Origin: an uncultured Bacteroidales bacterium
GTDB lineage: Bacteria; Bacteroidota; Bacteroidia; Bacteroidales; UBA4417
DNA: 10,495 bases
Direction of reading: 5' to 3'
Assembly: GCA_937965665.1 (NCBI GenBank)
Contig: CALCJE010000153.1
Coordinates: 1-10,495 of the forward strand
Position numbers and translations under genes: made by a program. Below, piece after piece: positions 1 to 6,220 of this stretch. The notes beneath the pieces are model-generated. The model saw nothing but the letters and a program-made list of their open reading frames with translations, was not told the DNA's origin and made no database searches. How positions within the stretch are numbered: the stretch's first letter is position 1; every line of letters starts with the position of its first letter.

Positions 1-2817
1 AATACGGGTCACAGCCGGCCAGTACTTGTCTTCTTTTGCCATAGGCACCGGGAAAGCGGCTGTTTCGCGGGTATATGGATACGACCAGTTGTCCGATGCC
101 ACCATTGCCAGGGTATGTGGTGCATGTTTTATGACGTTTTCGTGCTTATCAACATTTCCTTCTTCAATAGCAGCAACTTCTTTCCTGATACTGATCATGG
201 CCTCAATAAAGCGATCAATCTCGCTCAGAGGCTCACTTTCGGTAGGTTCAACCATGAGTGTTCCTACTACCGGGAAGGCAACTGTAGGTGCATGAAAACC
301 ATAATCCATCAGTCGCTTGGCAATATCAATTACTGCCACATCGGCGGTCTTCAGGTACTGGTTGCAATCGAGTATCAACTCATGTGCAATGCGGCCTTTG
401 CTCCCGGTATACAGTATTTTGTAATGATTTTCGAGTTTCGATTTTATGTAGTTGGCGTTGAGGATTGCATATTTTGTAGCTTCGGTAAGTCCTTCGCCAC
501 CCAGCATTTTGATGTATGCATATGAAATAGGCAGTACCAGAGCGCTTCCAAAAGGTGCTGCAGCAACCGCTTTTATAGCCTGGTTGCCACCGGTTTTAAC
601 TACAGGATGTCCTGGCAGGAACGGCACGAGGTGTTCGGCCACACCAATAGGGCCAACGCCAGGGCCACCACCTCCGTGAGGGATAGCAAAAGTTTTGTGA
701 AGGTTCAGGTGGCAAACATCGGCGCCTATGGTTCCGGGGTTGGTAAGCCCTACCTGGGCGTTCATATTTGCACCATCCATATAAACCTGGCCCCCGTTTT
801 CGTGAATCAACGAAACAATTTCGAGAATGCTCTCTTCGAATACACCATGGGTTGATGGATAGGTAACCATCAGGGCAGCCAGGTTATCCTTATGCTTGAT
901 GGATTTCTCGCGTAAGTCAGCAATGTCGATATTCCCGTTGGGATCAGTTTTTACAACCACCACCTGCATGCCGGCCATAGCAGCACTGGCAGGATTGGTT
1001 CCGTGGGCTGAGGCCGGAATCAGACAAACATTACGGTGACCTTCGCCGCGGCTTTCGTGGTAAGCCTTAATAACAAGCAATCCTGCATATTCGCCGGAGG
1101 CACCCGAGTTTGGCTGCATCGATACGGCTTTGAACCCGGTTATTTCGCACAACGATTTTTCAAGCTCGCGGATCAGGATAGAATATCCTTCTGTCTGATC
1201 AGCAGGTGCAAACGGGTGTATCGCTCCAAACTCCGGCCAACTCAGGGGTATTAGTTCAGTAACAGCATTCAGTTTCATGGTGCACGATCCCAGTGGTATC
1301 ATGCTGCGGTTCAGTGCCAGGTCACGGTTTTCGAGTTTTTTCAGATACCGCATCATCTCAGTTTCCGAGTGATAGCTGTTGAAAACCGGGGCTGTGAGAT
1401 ATTCCGACTCTCTTTCCATGCTTGGAGCAAAAGTGCGGATCTGGCCACATTCATCCGGATTGCAGACAAACTCAGTAAATTGTTTCTTAGCTGCCGAAGT
1501 AAAAATATGTAGTAAGAGGTTTACGTCTTCGAGCGAAGTGGTCTCGTCGAGGCTGATCCCGATTTTATCCTGGTCAATATAATTAAAGTTTACCTGGCTT
1601 TCGAGTGCCAGTTTCCTGACGTTTTCAATCTTAACATCTTCAGGCAGACTGATCAGCAGCGTATCAAAGAAATTGGCATTTAATTGTTTGTAGCCCAGTT
1701 TCTGAACTTCAGTTGATAATACACCTGCCAAAATGTTGATATGCCGTGCAATTTCACGTAACCCCTTCGGACCGTGGTATGCAGCGTACATTCCAGCCAT
1801 AATGGCCAGCAAAGCCTGGGCCGTACAGATATTTGAAGTAGCACGTTCGCGTTTGATGTGTTGTTCGCGGGTTTGCAGTGCCATGCGTAATGCCCTGTTG
1901 CCCTGGGCATCAACTGACACCCCTATGATACGACCCGGTATAAACCGTTTGTAATCCTCTTTTGTAGCAAAAAATGCAGCATGTGGTCCGCCGAATCCCA
2001 TCGGAATTCCAAAACGCTGTGTTGATCCTAACACTACATCAGCTCCCCATTCGCCGGGAGGTGTAAGCAGAGTAAGGCTTAAAGGATCAGTTGCCACGGC
2101 AACAGCAATACCGTTTTCGTGAGCCCGGTTCACCAGTTTGCGATATTCGTGTACTTCACCAAACTGGTTAGGGTATTGGAGCAATATACCGTAAATATTT
2201 GATGCAGGTTCAAAATCGTCGCATGATTTTATTTCAATGTCAATTCCAAGATTCCTGGCACGGGTTTGCAGTACTTCTATGGTTTGCGGGTAAGTGTTCC
2301 GGGCAACCACAAATGTATTGGCTCCGGCTTTCACAGCATCCCTCGATCGTGCATTGTGCAACATAATCATTGCTTCCGCGGCCGAAGTAGCTTCGTCGAG
2401 CAACGATGCATTTGCCAGAGGCATACCGGTAAGATCGCTCACCATGGTTTGGAAATTGAGCAAAGCTTCCAGGCGTCCCTGCGATATTTCAGCCTGGTAA
2501 GGGGTGTATGAAGTATACCATCCGGGGTTTTCAAAAACATTGCGCAAAATCACCGAAGGGGTAATTGTATTGTAATACCCCATCCCGATATAGGTTTTAT
2601 AAACCTTGTTCTTCGAAGCCAATGCTTTGATATGATTCAGGTATTCATATTCATTTAAACTTGGTGGAAGATTCAAAGGTTTGGAAAGGCGGATGGCTGA
2701 AGGTACGGTTTCGTCAATCAGTTGGTCCAGTGTATCTACACCGATGGCTTTCAGCATGATTTCGGTTTCGGACTTCCGTGGACCGTTATGCCGATTGATA
2801 AAGTTGTTGGTAATCAT
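1..2817 (-). CDS. gcvP: Glycine dehydrogenase (aminomethyl-transferring), P-protein of the glycine cleavage system; C-terminus cut by window edge
   Basis: PLP-dependent decarboxylase that removes CO2 from glycine and passes the aminomethyl group to lipoyl-GcvH; cytoplasmic. The frame is open from the ATG at 2817 to base 1 (939 codons), and spot translations at several places stay in frame. N-terminal landmarks are NRHNGPR near residues 8-14 and YIGMGYYNT; the middle has DVVLGSTQRFGIP and GSCTMKLN. The glycine-rich PLP site reads HLNLHKTFAIPHGGGGPG, with the Schiff-base lysine at about residue 708 (codon 694-696), matching the position in the E. coli enzyme. The visible C-terminus ends in KYWPAVTRI, so roughly 15-25 residues are missing compared with the usual 950-965. 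It is a single-chain P-protein, not the split GcvPA/GcvPB form. No gcvT or gcvH is adjacent. No Shine-Dalgarno precedes the start, which is normal in Bacteroidota. Identification is very secure. Confidence 0.97.
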   Translation of the reverse strand, partial: MITNNFINRHNGPRKSETEIMLKAIGVDTLDQLIDETVPSAIRLSKPLNLPPSLNEYEYLNHIKALASKNKVYKTYIGMGYYNTITPSVILRNVFENPGWYTSYTPYQAEISQGRLEALLNFQTMVSDLTGMPLANASLLDEATSAAEAMIMLHNARSRDAVKAGANTFVVARNTYPQTIEVLQTRARNLGIDIEIKSCDDFEPASNIYGILLQYPNQFGEVHEYRKLVNRAHENGIAVAVATDPLSLTLLTPPGEWGADVVLGSTQRFGIPMGFGGPHAAFFATKEDYKRFIPGRIIGVSVDAQGNRALRMALQTREQHIKRERATSNICTAQALLAIMAGMYAAYHGPKGLREIARHINILAGVLSTEVQKLGYKQLNANFFDTLLISLPEDVKIENVRKLALESQVNFNYIDQDKIGISLDETTSLEDVNLLLHIFTSAAKKQFTEFVCNPDECGQIRTFAPSMERESEYLTAPVFNSYHSETEMMRYLKKLENRDLALNRSMIPLGSCTMKLNAVTELIPLSWPEFGAIHPFAPADQTEGYSILIRELEKSLCEITGFKAVSMQPNSGASGEYAGLLVIKAYHESRGEGHRNVCLIPASAHGTNPASAAMAGMQVVVVKTDPNGNIDIADLREKSIKHKDNLAALMVTYPSTHGVFEESILEIVSLIHENGGQVYMDGANMNAQVGLTNPGTIGADVCHLNLHKTFAIPHGGGGPGVGPIGVAEHLVPFLPGHPVVKTGGNQAIKAVAAAPFGSALVLPISYAYIKMLGGEGLTEATKYAILNANYIKSKLENHYKILYTGSKGRIAHELILDCNQYLKTADVAVIDIAKRLMDYGFHAPTVAFPVVGTLMVEPTESEPLSEIDRFIEAMISIRKEVAAIEEGNVDKHENVIKHAPHTLAMVASDNWSYPYTRETAAFPVPMAKEDKYWPAVTRI

Positions 2818-2854
2818 ATATTTATGAGTTTTGTAGCATTTTTTTTTGATGTGG

Positions 2855-2862
2855 CAAAGATA
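2855..2862 (-). promoter_or_regulatory. Candidate -7 promoter element for gcvP
   Basis: Read on the minus strand this is TATCTTTG, an exact match to the Bacteroidota primary-sigma -7 consensus TAnnTTTG, 37 nt upstream of the gcvP ATG. No clear TTG sits at the expected -33 distance, so the call rests on the -7 element and its placement. A T-rich run (A-rich on the mRNA) lies between it and the start and may help ribosome access. Confidence 0.5.
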
Positions 2863-3072
2863 ATAATCTTAATGTGATACCATTAAAAATCTGAAGGATT
2901 GTTAATTATTTCATGAAGTTTATCGGATATCAAATCCATTTCAGTACAACTGTCAGAAAATCAGGTATTTAATATTTATTTTTTAGAGGATAATTTCAAA
3001 CAAAAAAAATGATTTTCGGTTTAAACCCATGTTTGGCAGTTGGCAAGCCGCCAGGCACAATAAGAAAAACCG

Positions 3073-3080
3073 TACTTTTG
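3073..3080 (+). promoter_or_regulatory. Candidate -7 promoter element for the EamA transporter
   Basis: TACTTTTG matches the Bacteroidota -7 consensus TAnnTTTG exactly and lies 35 nt upstream of the ATG at 3116. It falls inside the 5' extension of the reading frame that begins at 3029. A transcript from here would start near 3085-3090 and could not encode that extension, which supports the 3116 start. No good TTG is seen at -33. Confidence 0.5.
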
Positions 3081-3115
3081 CAACCGCTTTCAGAAAATAT
3101 AACAAATCAGCATTT

Positions 3116-4042
3116 ATGAAATTTAACAGGACAGTATTTATCGGGGCAATGGCTATCTGTATTGCTGCCATTTTATGGGGGCTCGATGGAGTAGTTCTTA
3201 CACCGCGTTTATACAGCCTCGATATCGGCCTGGTGGTTTTTATTTTCCATGCACTTCCGTTCCTGATCATGAATATTTTCATGTTCAAACAGTACCGTTA
3301 CCTGAAGGATTTTACAATGGGCGATGTCCTTTTATTCTTCCTGCTTTCGTTGTTTGGAGGAGCAGTCGGTACACTGGCAATTGTAAAAGCGCTTTTCCTG
3401 GTTAACTTTAAAGCGCTAACCATTGTTGTTCTGTTGCAGAAATTACAACCTGTATTTGCTATAACACTTGCGGCCTTGTTATTGGGCGAAAAATTAAAGC
3501 GTAACTTTTTACTGTGGTCGGCCCTGGCTATTGTTGCCGGGTATTTTCTCACTTTCGGGCTTCATGTGCCTGATATGGAAACCCATAGCCGAACGGCGCT
3601 GGCAGCTGCTTTTTCGTTGTTGGCAGCTTTTTCATTCGGCAGTTCTACTGTGTTCAGCAAGAAAGTATTGCGAAAATTTTCCTTTTTTACAGCCACGTTT
3701 TACAGGTATGCTTTTACGAGTCTGATTATGCTTCTGTATGTTTTATCCACTGGTATGATGAAACATATACCCGAAATTAACGGTTTCCAGTGGATGATTT
3801 TTGTTATTATTGGCATTACGACCGGTTCAGGCGCCATATTTCTCTATTATTTTGGGTTGACCCGCATCCGCGCTATGCTAGCCACAATGTGCGAATTGTG
3901 TTTCCCTGTTTCAGCCATCTTTTTCGATTATTTTGTCAACAATCGTACGCTTACACCTATTCAATGGATCAGCGCAGCTGTGCTTATATTTGCTATTCTG
4001 AAACTGAGTCTCGAAAAAGAGCAGGAATCAGCTTTGAACTAA
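3116..4042 (+). CDS. EamA/DMT-superfamily inner-membrane transporter
   Basis: A 308-residue polytopic membrane protein with about ten hydrophobic segments arranged as two tandem EamA repeats (roughly residues 10-147 and 160-297), the drug/metabolite transporter layout. The first repeat ends with the typical QPVFAITLAALLLGEKL (111-127). The second has the matching element around FPVSAIFFDYFV (263-274), but the usual acidic GE pair is replaced there by NN, so the repeats have diverged. The substrate cannot be told; family members export amino acids, metabolites or drugs. I chose the ATG at 3116 rather than 3029: the extra 29 residues would be basic and soluble (starting MFGSWQAARH), are untypical of the family, and span a candidate promoter. 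No Shine-Dalgarno is seen. The gene is monocistronic, divergent from gcvP and convergent with the sigma-factor gene. Family confident, function not. Confidence 0.9.
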   Translation: MKFNRTVFIGAMAICIAAILWGLDGVVLTPRLYSLDIGLVVFIFHALPFLIMNIFMFKQYRYLKDFTMGDVLLFFLLSLFGGAVGTLAIVKALFLVNFKALTIVVLLQKLQPVFAITLAALLLGEKLKRNFLLWSALAIVAGYFLTFGLHVPDMETHSRTALAAAFSLLAAFSFGSSTVFSKKVLRKFSFFTATFYRYAFTSLIMLLYVLSTGMMKHIPEINGFQWMIFVIIGITTGSGAIFLYYFGLTRIRAMLATMCELCFPVSAIFFDYFVNNRTLTPIQWISAAVLIFAILKLSLEKEQESALN

Positions 4043-4261
4043 AAAATCAGTCCTTTCAGTAGTTATTTCTAATTCATTCAACTGTTTTTCGATCCTGATT
4101 GGGAGATGAATATATACTTCCAACAACGAGGTTATTGATAAACAATTCGTGCAGACGGGTGCGTTCGCTCAGGGCGATAACATTTTATGGAATGAAGAAT
4201 TAAAAAAGCCACAACTACAGCAGCGGTTGTGGCTTTTAATTAAAGTATGTGGTTTTTGGCG
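4043..4261. other. Convergent intergenic region
   Basis: These 219 nt separate the 3' ends of the transporter (+) and the sigma-factor gene (-). The right part holds a strong bidirectional terminator (4202-4240). The left part has no complete gene, but on the minus strand two overlapping open frames without start codons (together about 4028-4185) look protein-like; see findings. Confidence 0.55.
4202..4240. terminator. Bidirectional rho-independent terminator
   Basis: A perfect 12-bp inverted repeat, AAAAGCCACAAC (4204-4215) and GTTGTGGCTTTT (4226-4237), encloses a 10-nt loop. On the minus strand the stem is followed by six T's (complement of 4202-4207), about 25 nt after the sigma-factor stop at 4262. 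On the plus strand it ends in TTTTAATT about 160 nt after the transporter stop. The position between convergent genes fits termination of both. Confidence 0.88.
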
Positions 4262-4768
4262 TTAATCTGCAAAATCCTTAAGGGTATCCATTAACTTACG
4301 GCGGGTAAAGAAAATGCGGCTCTTCACAGTTCCAATCGAAATGTTCAGGTGATCGGCTATTTCCTTGTATTTGTAGCCCTGGTGATGCATTTCGAATGGC
4401 ATCCGTTGATCAGCATCGAGTTTTGAAATGCTCTTATTAATTTCCTTTTCCGAGAATTTTGAGTCCGGCGAAGGGAAATCTGATTTGCGCGGTACATTCA
4501 GATAAAACAAATCCTCCGTACTGTCAATAATGGTATTGGCTTTTTGGTTACGGCGGTAGTTGTTTATAAATGTATTTTTCATGATGGTATAGGTCCACGC
4601 TTTCAGGTTAGTGTCAGCGGCAAATTTATCGCGGTTTGCCAGGGCTTTAAGATAAGTATCCTGAATAAGATCTTTTGCTTCCTCACGGTTGGAGGTTAAC
4701 AGGTTAGCGTAATATTCCAGGTTCTGGTATAAACTTATCAACTTATGATCGAATTCTATTTGAGTCAT
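4262..4768 (-). CDS. ECF-type RNA polymerase sigma factor (sigma-70 family), possibly light/B12-controlled
   Basis: A 168-residue sigma factor with only regions 2 and 4, the ECF architecture. Region 2 (about 10-75) contains DLIQDTYLKAL at 33-43 (core-polymerase binding) and NLKAWTYTIMKNTFINNYRR at 54-73 (-10 recognition). Region 4 (about 110-165) has SKLDADQRMPFEMH, then the helix-turn-helix YKEIADHLNISIGTVKSRI at 134-152 and a basic tail FTRRKL. It would direct polymerase to an alternative promoter set. No anti-sigma factor gene is adjacent, so control is more likely at transcription. It lies 284 nt downstream of, and codirectional with, a CarH/LitR-like regulator, and its upstream region has a -7 element overlapped on the upstream side by a long palindrome. 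The LitR-LitS pair of Streptomyces is a known precedent for such a regulator controlling an ECF sigma gene. Family very sure; light control is inference. Confidence 0.93.
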   Translation of the reverse strand: MTQIEFDHKLISLYQNLEYYANLLTSNREEAKDLIQDTYLKALANRDKFAADTNLKAWTYTIMKNTFINNYRRNQKANTIIDSTEDLFYLNVPRKSDFPSPDSKFSEKEINKSISKLDADQRMPFEMHHQGYKYKEIADHLNISIGTVKSRIFFTRRKLMDTLKDFAD

Positions 4769-4795
4769 GACACAGGGTGTTTAATTATTATGATG

Positions 4796-4803
4796 CAAAG
4801 TTA
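4796..4803 (-). promoter_or_regulatory. Candidate -7 promoter element for the ECF sigma gene
   Basis: On the minus strand this reads TAACTTTG, an exact TAnnTTTG match, 27 nt upstream of the sigma-factor ATG. A TTTG that could act as the -33 element lies 23 nt further up, a little longer than the usual spacing, and falls inside the palindrome at 4810-4834. Confidence 0.6.
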
Positions 4804-4809
4804 AACAGT

Positions 4810-4834
4810 TTTATTTAGACTAAGTCCAAATAAA
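4810..4834. promoter_or_regulatory. 25-bp palindromic operator candidate over the sigma-gene promoter
   Basis: Arms TTTATTTAGACT (4810-4821) and AGTCCAAATAAA (4823-4834) are reverse complements except for one position, around a single central A at 4822. It sits 6 nt upstream of the -7 box of the sigma gene, over the spacer and -33 area, where a bound dimer would block polymerase. MerR-family proteins bind palindromic DNA in promoters, and the adjacent CarH/LitR-like regulator is the obvious candidate ligand. It lacks a GC-rich stem and a following T-run in the right place, so a terminator reading is weaker. Palindrome seen directly; binding partner inferred. Confidence 0.6.
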
Positions 4835-4990
4835 GTTAAAAAATTGTTAATTTTTTCTTAAGGTTTATCAAGCATTTTTTAGACTCTGAGATTCAGTTAT
4901 TTATAGTGATTAAATATTGTTACTAATTTACGACGAAATATTCAACAAACTACATGTTTCATGTTAATAATATGTTATATTTTAAATCAA

Positions 4991-5018
4991 TAAATAATAA
5001 TGCCAGTATCCCGGCATT
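4991..5018 (-). terminator. Weak hairpin after the CarH-like gene
   Basis: AATGCC (4999-5004) and GGCATT (5013-5018) form a 6-bp stem with an 8-nt loop. On the minus strand the stem is followed by ATTATTTATTG, T-rich but not a clean T-run. It lies 34 nt past the stop of the regulator gene and could be a leaky terminator, allowing some read-through into the sigma gene. Confidence 0.35.
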
Positions 5019-5052
5019 GATTTGCATTCAGAAAACAAATTATATAAATGAA

Positions 5053-5931
5053 TTACAGTGTATTAAGGAATTCGGTAAAGTCCGGAATACTCTTAAAAAG
5101 TGTAAAATTAGGTGCTAGTGATAAAATGTTTTCCAGGAAACAGTGTCCACCAATCAGAACTTGTTTATTACCGTATAAGCTATTCAGCTCCTGAACAATT
5201 TCTTTAATAGTTTCCTCAGGCAGGTTCGAAGCAATAGAAGTAACTAAAAAATCTATTTTATGACTGTCTATAACATTTTTAAGATTAACCAAAGGAACGT
5301 TTTGACCCAGGTAAACTACGGCATGTCCCTGTTTACGAATTAAGAAATTGAGGTAAAGCAAACCAAGTTCATGGTATTCGTTTTCGGGCAAAAATAACAG
5401 GAATGTTTTATTGTTGGGCCGTAGCTCATTCTGGCTGTCAATAGCCAGTATCAGTTTCTGCCTGATGAGTTGCGAAATAAAATGTTCCTGTGCTGGGTAA
5501 ACACCTCCTGTTTGCCAGAGCATTCCTGCTTTTTCCAAAAAGCGGAAAAGTATATTTTCAAAAGTATATTCAAATCCGTGCTTAATTATTGAGGAGGAGA
5601 TTATTTTGTCAAACTTCTTCTCATCCATTTCAATCATTGACATTACCAGGTTATCCACAAGGTGCTCGTTATCAATATCCTGCTTGCTAAGATCAATTAC
5701 CGACTTTGAGATTTCGTCAACCGACATGCCCTGAATATTCGAAATCTTGTATCCATATTTATTAAGGATTGCCACATTCATCAGGTGCCTCAGGTCTTCA
5801 TCAGAATAATACCTGATGTTAGTGACTGTGCGCGAAGGCTCAACAATACCATACCTCTTTTCCCAAATGCGAATGGTATGTGCTTTTATGCCTGTAATCC
5901 TTTCAAGATCTTTAATTGAATACCTGATCAT
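5053..5931 (-). CDS. MerR-family regulator with cobalamin-binding domain (CarH/LitR-like, candidate light and B12 sensor)
   Basis: A 292-residue cytoplasmic DNA-binding protein. Residues 1-70 are a MerR winged HTH (YSIKDLERITGIKAHTIRIW, then RYYSDEDLRHL). Residues about 88-165 form the B12-binding helical bundle and hold W-x9-EH: W139, E149, H150. This is the motif of CarH-class photoreceptors that caps the adenosyl face of coenzyme B12. Residues about 172-290 are the Rossmann-like B12 domain, with E-x-H-x-x-G at 185-190; H187 should be the cobalt ligand. Known CarH proteins are tetrameric repressors in the dark with AdoCbl and fall apart in light. Here Q140 follows W139, where Thermus CarH has His132, the residue that ligates cobalt after photolysis. 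The start is supported by AAGGAG just ahead of the ATG, with a short 3-nt spacer, unusual in this window. The sigma gene lies next downstream. Family assignment strong; the exact signal is inferred. Confidence 0.92.
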   Translation of the reverse strand: MIRYSIKDLERITGIKAHTIRIWEKRYGIVEPSRTVTNIRYYSDEDLRHLMNVAILNKYGYKISNIQGMSVDEISKSVIDLSKQDIDNEHLVDNLVMSMIEMDEKKFDKIISSSIIKHGFEYTFENILFRFLEKAGMLWQTGGVYPAQEHFISQLIRQKLILAIDSQNELRPNNKTFLLFLPENEYHELGLLYLNFLIRKQGHAVVYLGQNVPLVNLKNVIDSHKIDFLVTSIASNLPEETIKEIVQELNSLYGNKQVLIGGHCFLENILSLAPNFTLFKSIPDFTEFLNTL

Positions 5932-6220
5932 TTGCTCCTTATCTTATAATATCTGTTCTTAAACAAGCCGGATGCAATTTTGTTTAACCTTTTTATAAAT
6001 AGATTAAAAATAATTCATTTAAAGCTATTGCTTATCAGCTGAAAATTACAGATTTAAGTTCGGCCGGGCAATTTCACAGTCATCCCTCCACTAAACTAAA
6101 TGGAAGGAAAAGTTAAGCGAAATAAAATACTGAAAACAGACATTTGCCTGGTTGTGGATCCTAAAACAATTGTTACGTTTGATTTTTCAATCTAAAACAA
6201 GCGCTATCCAGGGAAGTTAA
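5932..6220. other. Intergenic region between the glycosidase cluster and the regulator gene
   Basis: These 289 AT-rich nt lie upstream of the CarH-like gene and downstream of the 662-residue glycosidase gene. No TAnnTTTG match for the regulator is seen in the minus orientation. No clear terminator follows the glycosidase gene; AACAATTGTT around 6166-6175 is a short palindrome only. A 31-codon plus frame at 6100-6195 (starting MEGKVKRNKI) begins right after an in-frame stop, has no ribosome site, and is probably chance. A good plus-strand promoter occurs at 6152-6181. Confidence 0.5.
6152..6181 (+). promoter_or_regulatory. Plus-strand Bacteroidota promoter pointing into the 3' end of the glycosidase gene
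   Basis: TTG (6152-6154), 19 nt, then TACGTTTG (6174-6181) matches the -33/-7 consensus, including the usual spacing, the best full match in the window. Transcription would begin near 6187 and run antisense to the 3' end of the gene at 6221-8209. There is no plus-strand gene downstream, so it is either an antisense-RNA promoter or a chance match. Confidence 0.35.

Larger units (their letters stand above)
2818..3115. other. Divergent intergenic region between gcvP and the EamA transporter
   Basis: This AT-rich region of 298 nt holds candidate -7 elements for both flanking genes (2855-2862 minus, 3073-3080 plus). I see no RNA gene, no convincing small ORF and no long inverted repeat in it. In particular, no glycine-riboswitch-like structure is evident in the short leader between the gcvP candidate promoter and its start. 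A 101-codon minus-strand frame over 2983-3288 overlaps the real transporter gene and is treated as non-coding. Confidence 0.6.
4769..5052. other. Regulatory intergenic region between the CarH-like gene and the sigma gene
   Basis: This AT-rich stretch of 284 nt contains the sigma-gene -7 box, the 25-bp palindrome, a second copy of the half-site TTTAGACT at 4878-4885 (64 bp from the copy at 4814-4821), and three ATGTT words at 4954-4958, 4961-4965 and 4972-4976. A weak hairpin follows the regulator's stop. No ORF of note is present. The length and the elements suggest that the sigma gene has its own controlled promoter. Confidence 0.5.

Noticed and set aside
26..2511. Many plus-strand frames of 60-140 codons opposite gcvP
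   Set aside because: They are antisense shadows of a highly conserved, uninterrupted gcvP frame and show no family motifs.
2818..2960. Glycine riboswitch upstream of gcvP
   Set aside because: The leader between the likely promoter and the ATG is only a few tens of bases of A/T-rich sequence, too short for a glycine aptamer, and no paired GC-rich helices are seen.
2983..3288. Minus-strand 101-codon frame across the transporter promoter and 5' end
   Set aside because: It overlaps a well-supported transporter gene, contains both the candidate promoter and the gene start, and has no recognisable domain.
4810..4834. Reading the palindrome as a transcription terminator
   Set aside because: The stem is mostly A/T with only a few G/C pairs, has essentially no loop, and lies directly at the sigma-gene promoter; an operator explains the position better.
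6100..6195. 31-codon plus-strand ORF in the intergenic region
   Set aside because: It is short, starts directly after an in-frame stop, has no ribosome site, and no promoter lies upstream; the candidate promoter at 6152-6181 lies within it.
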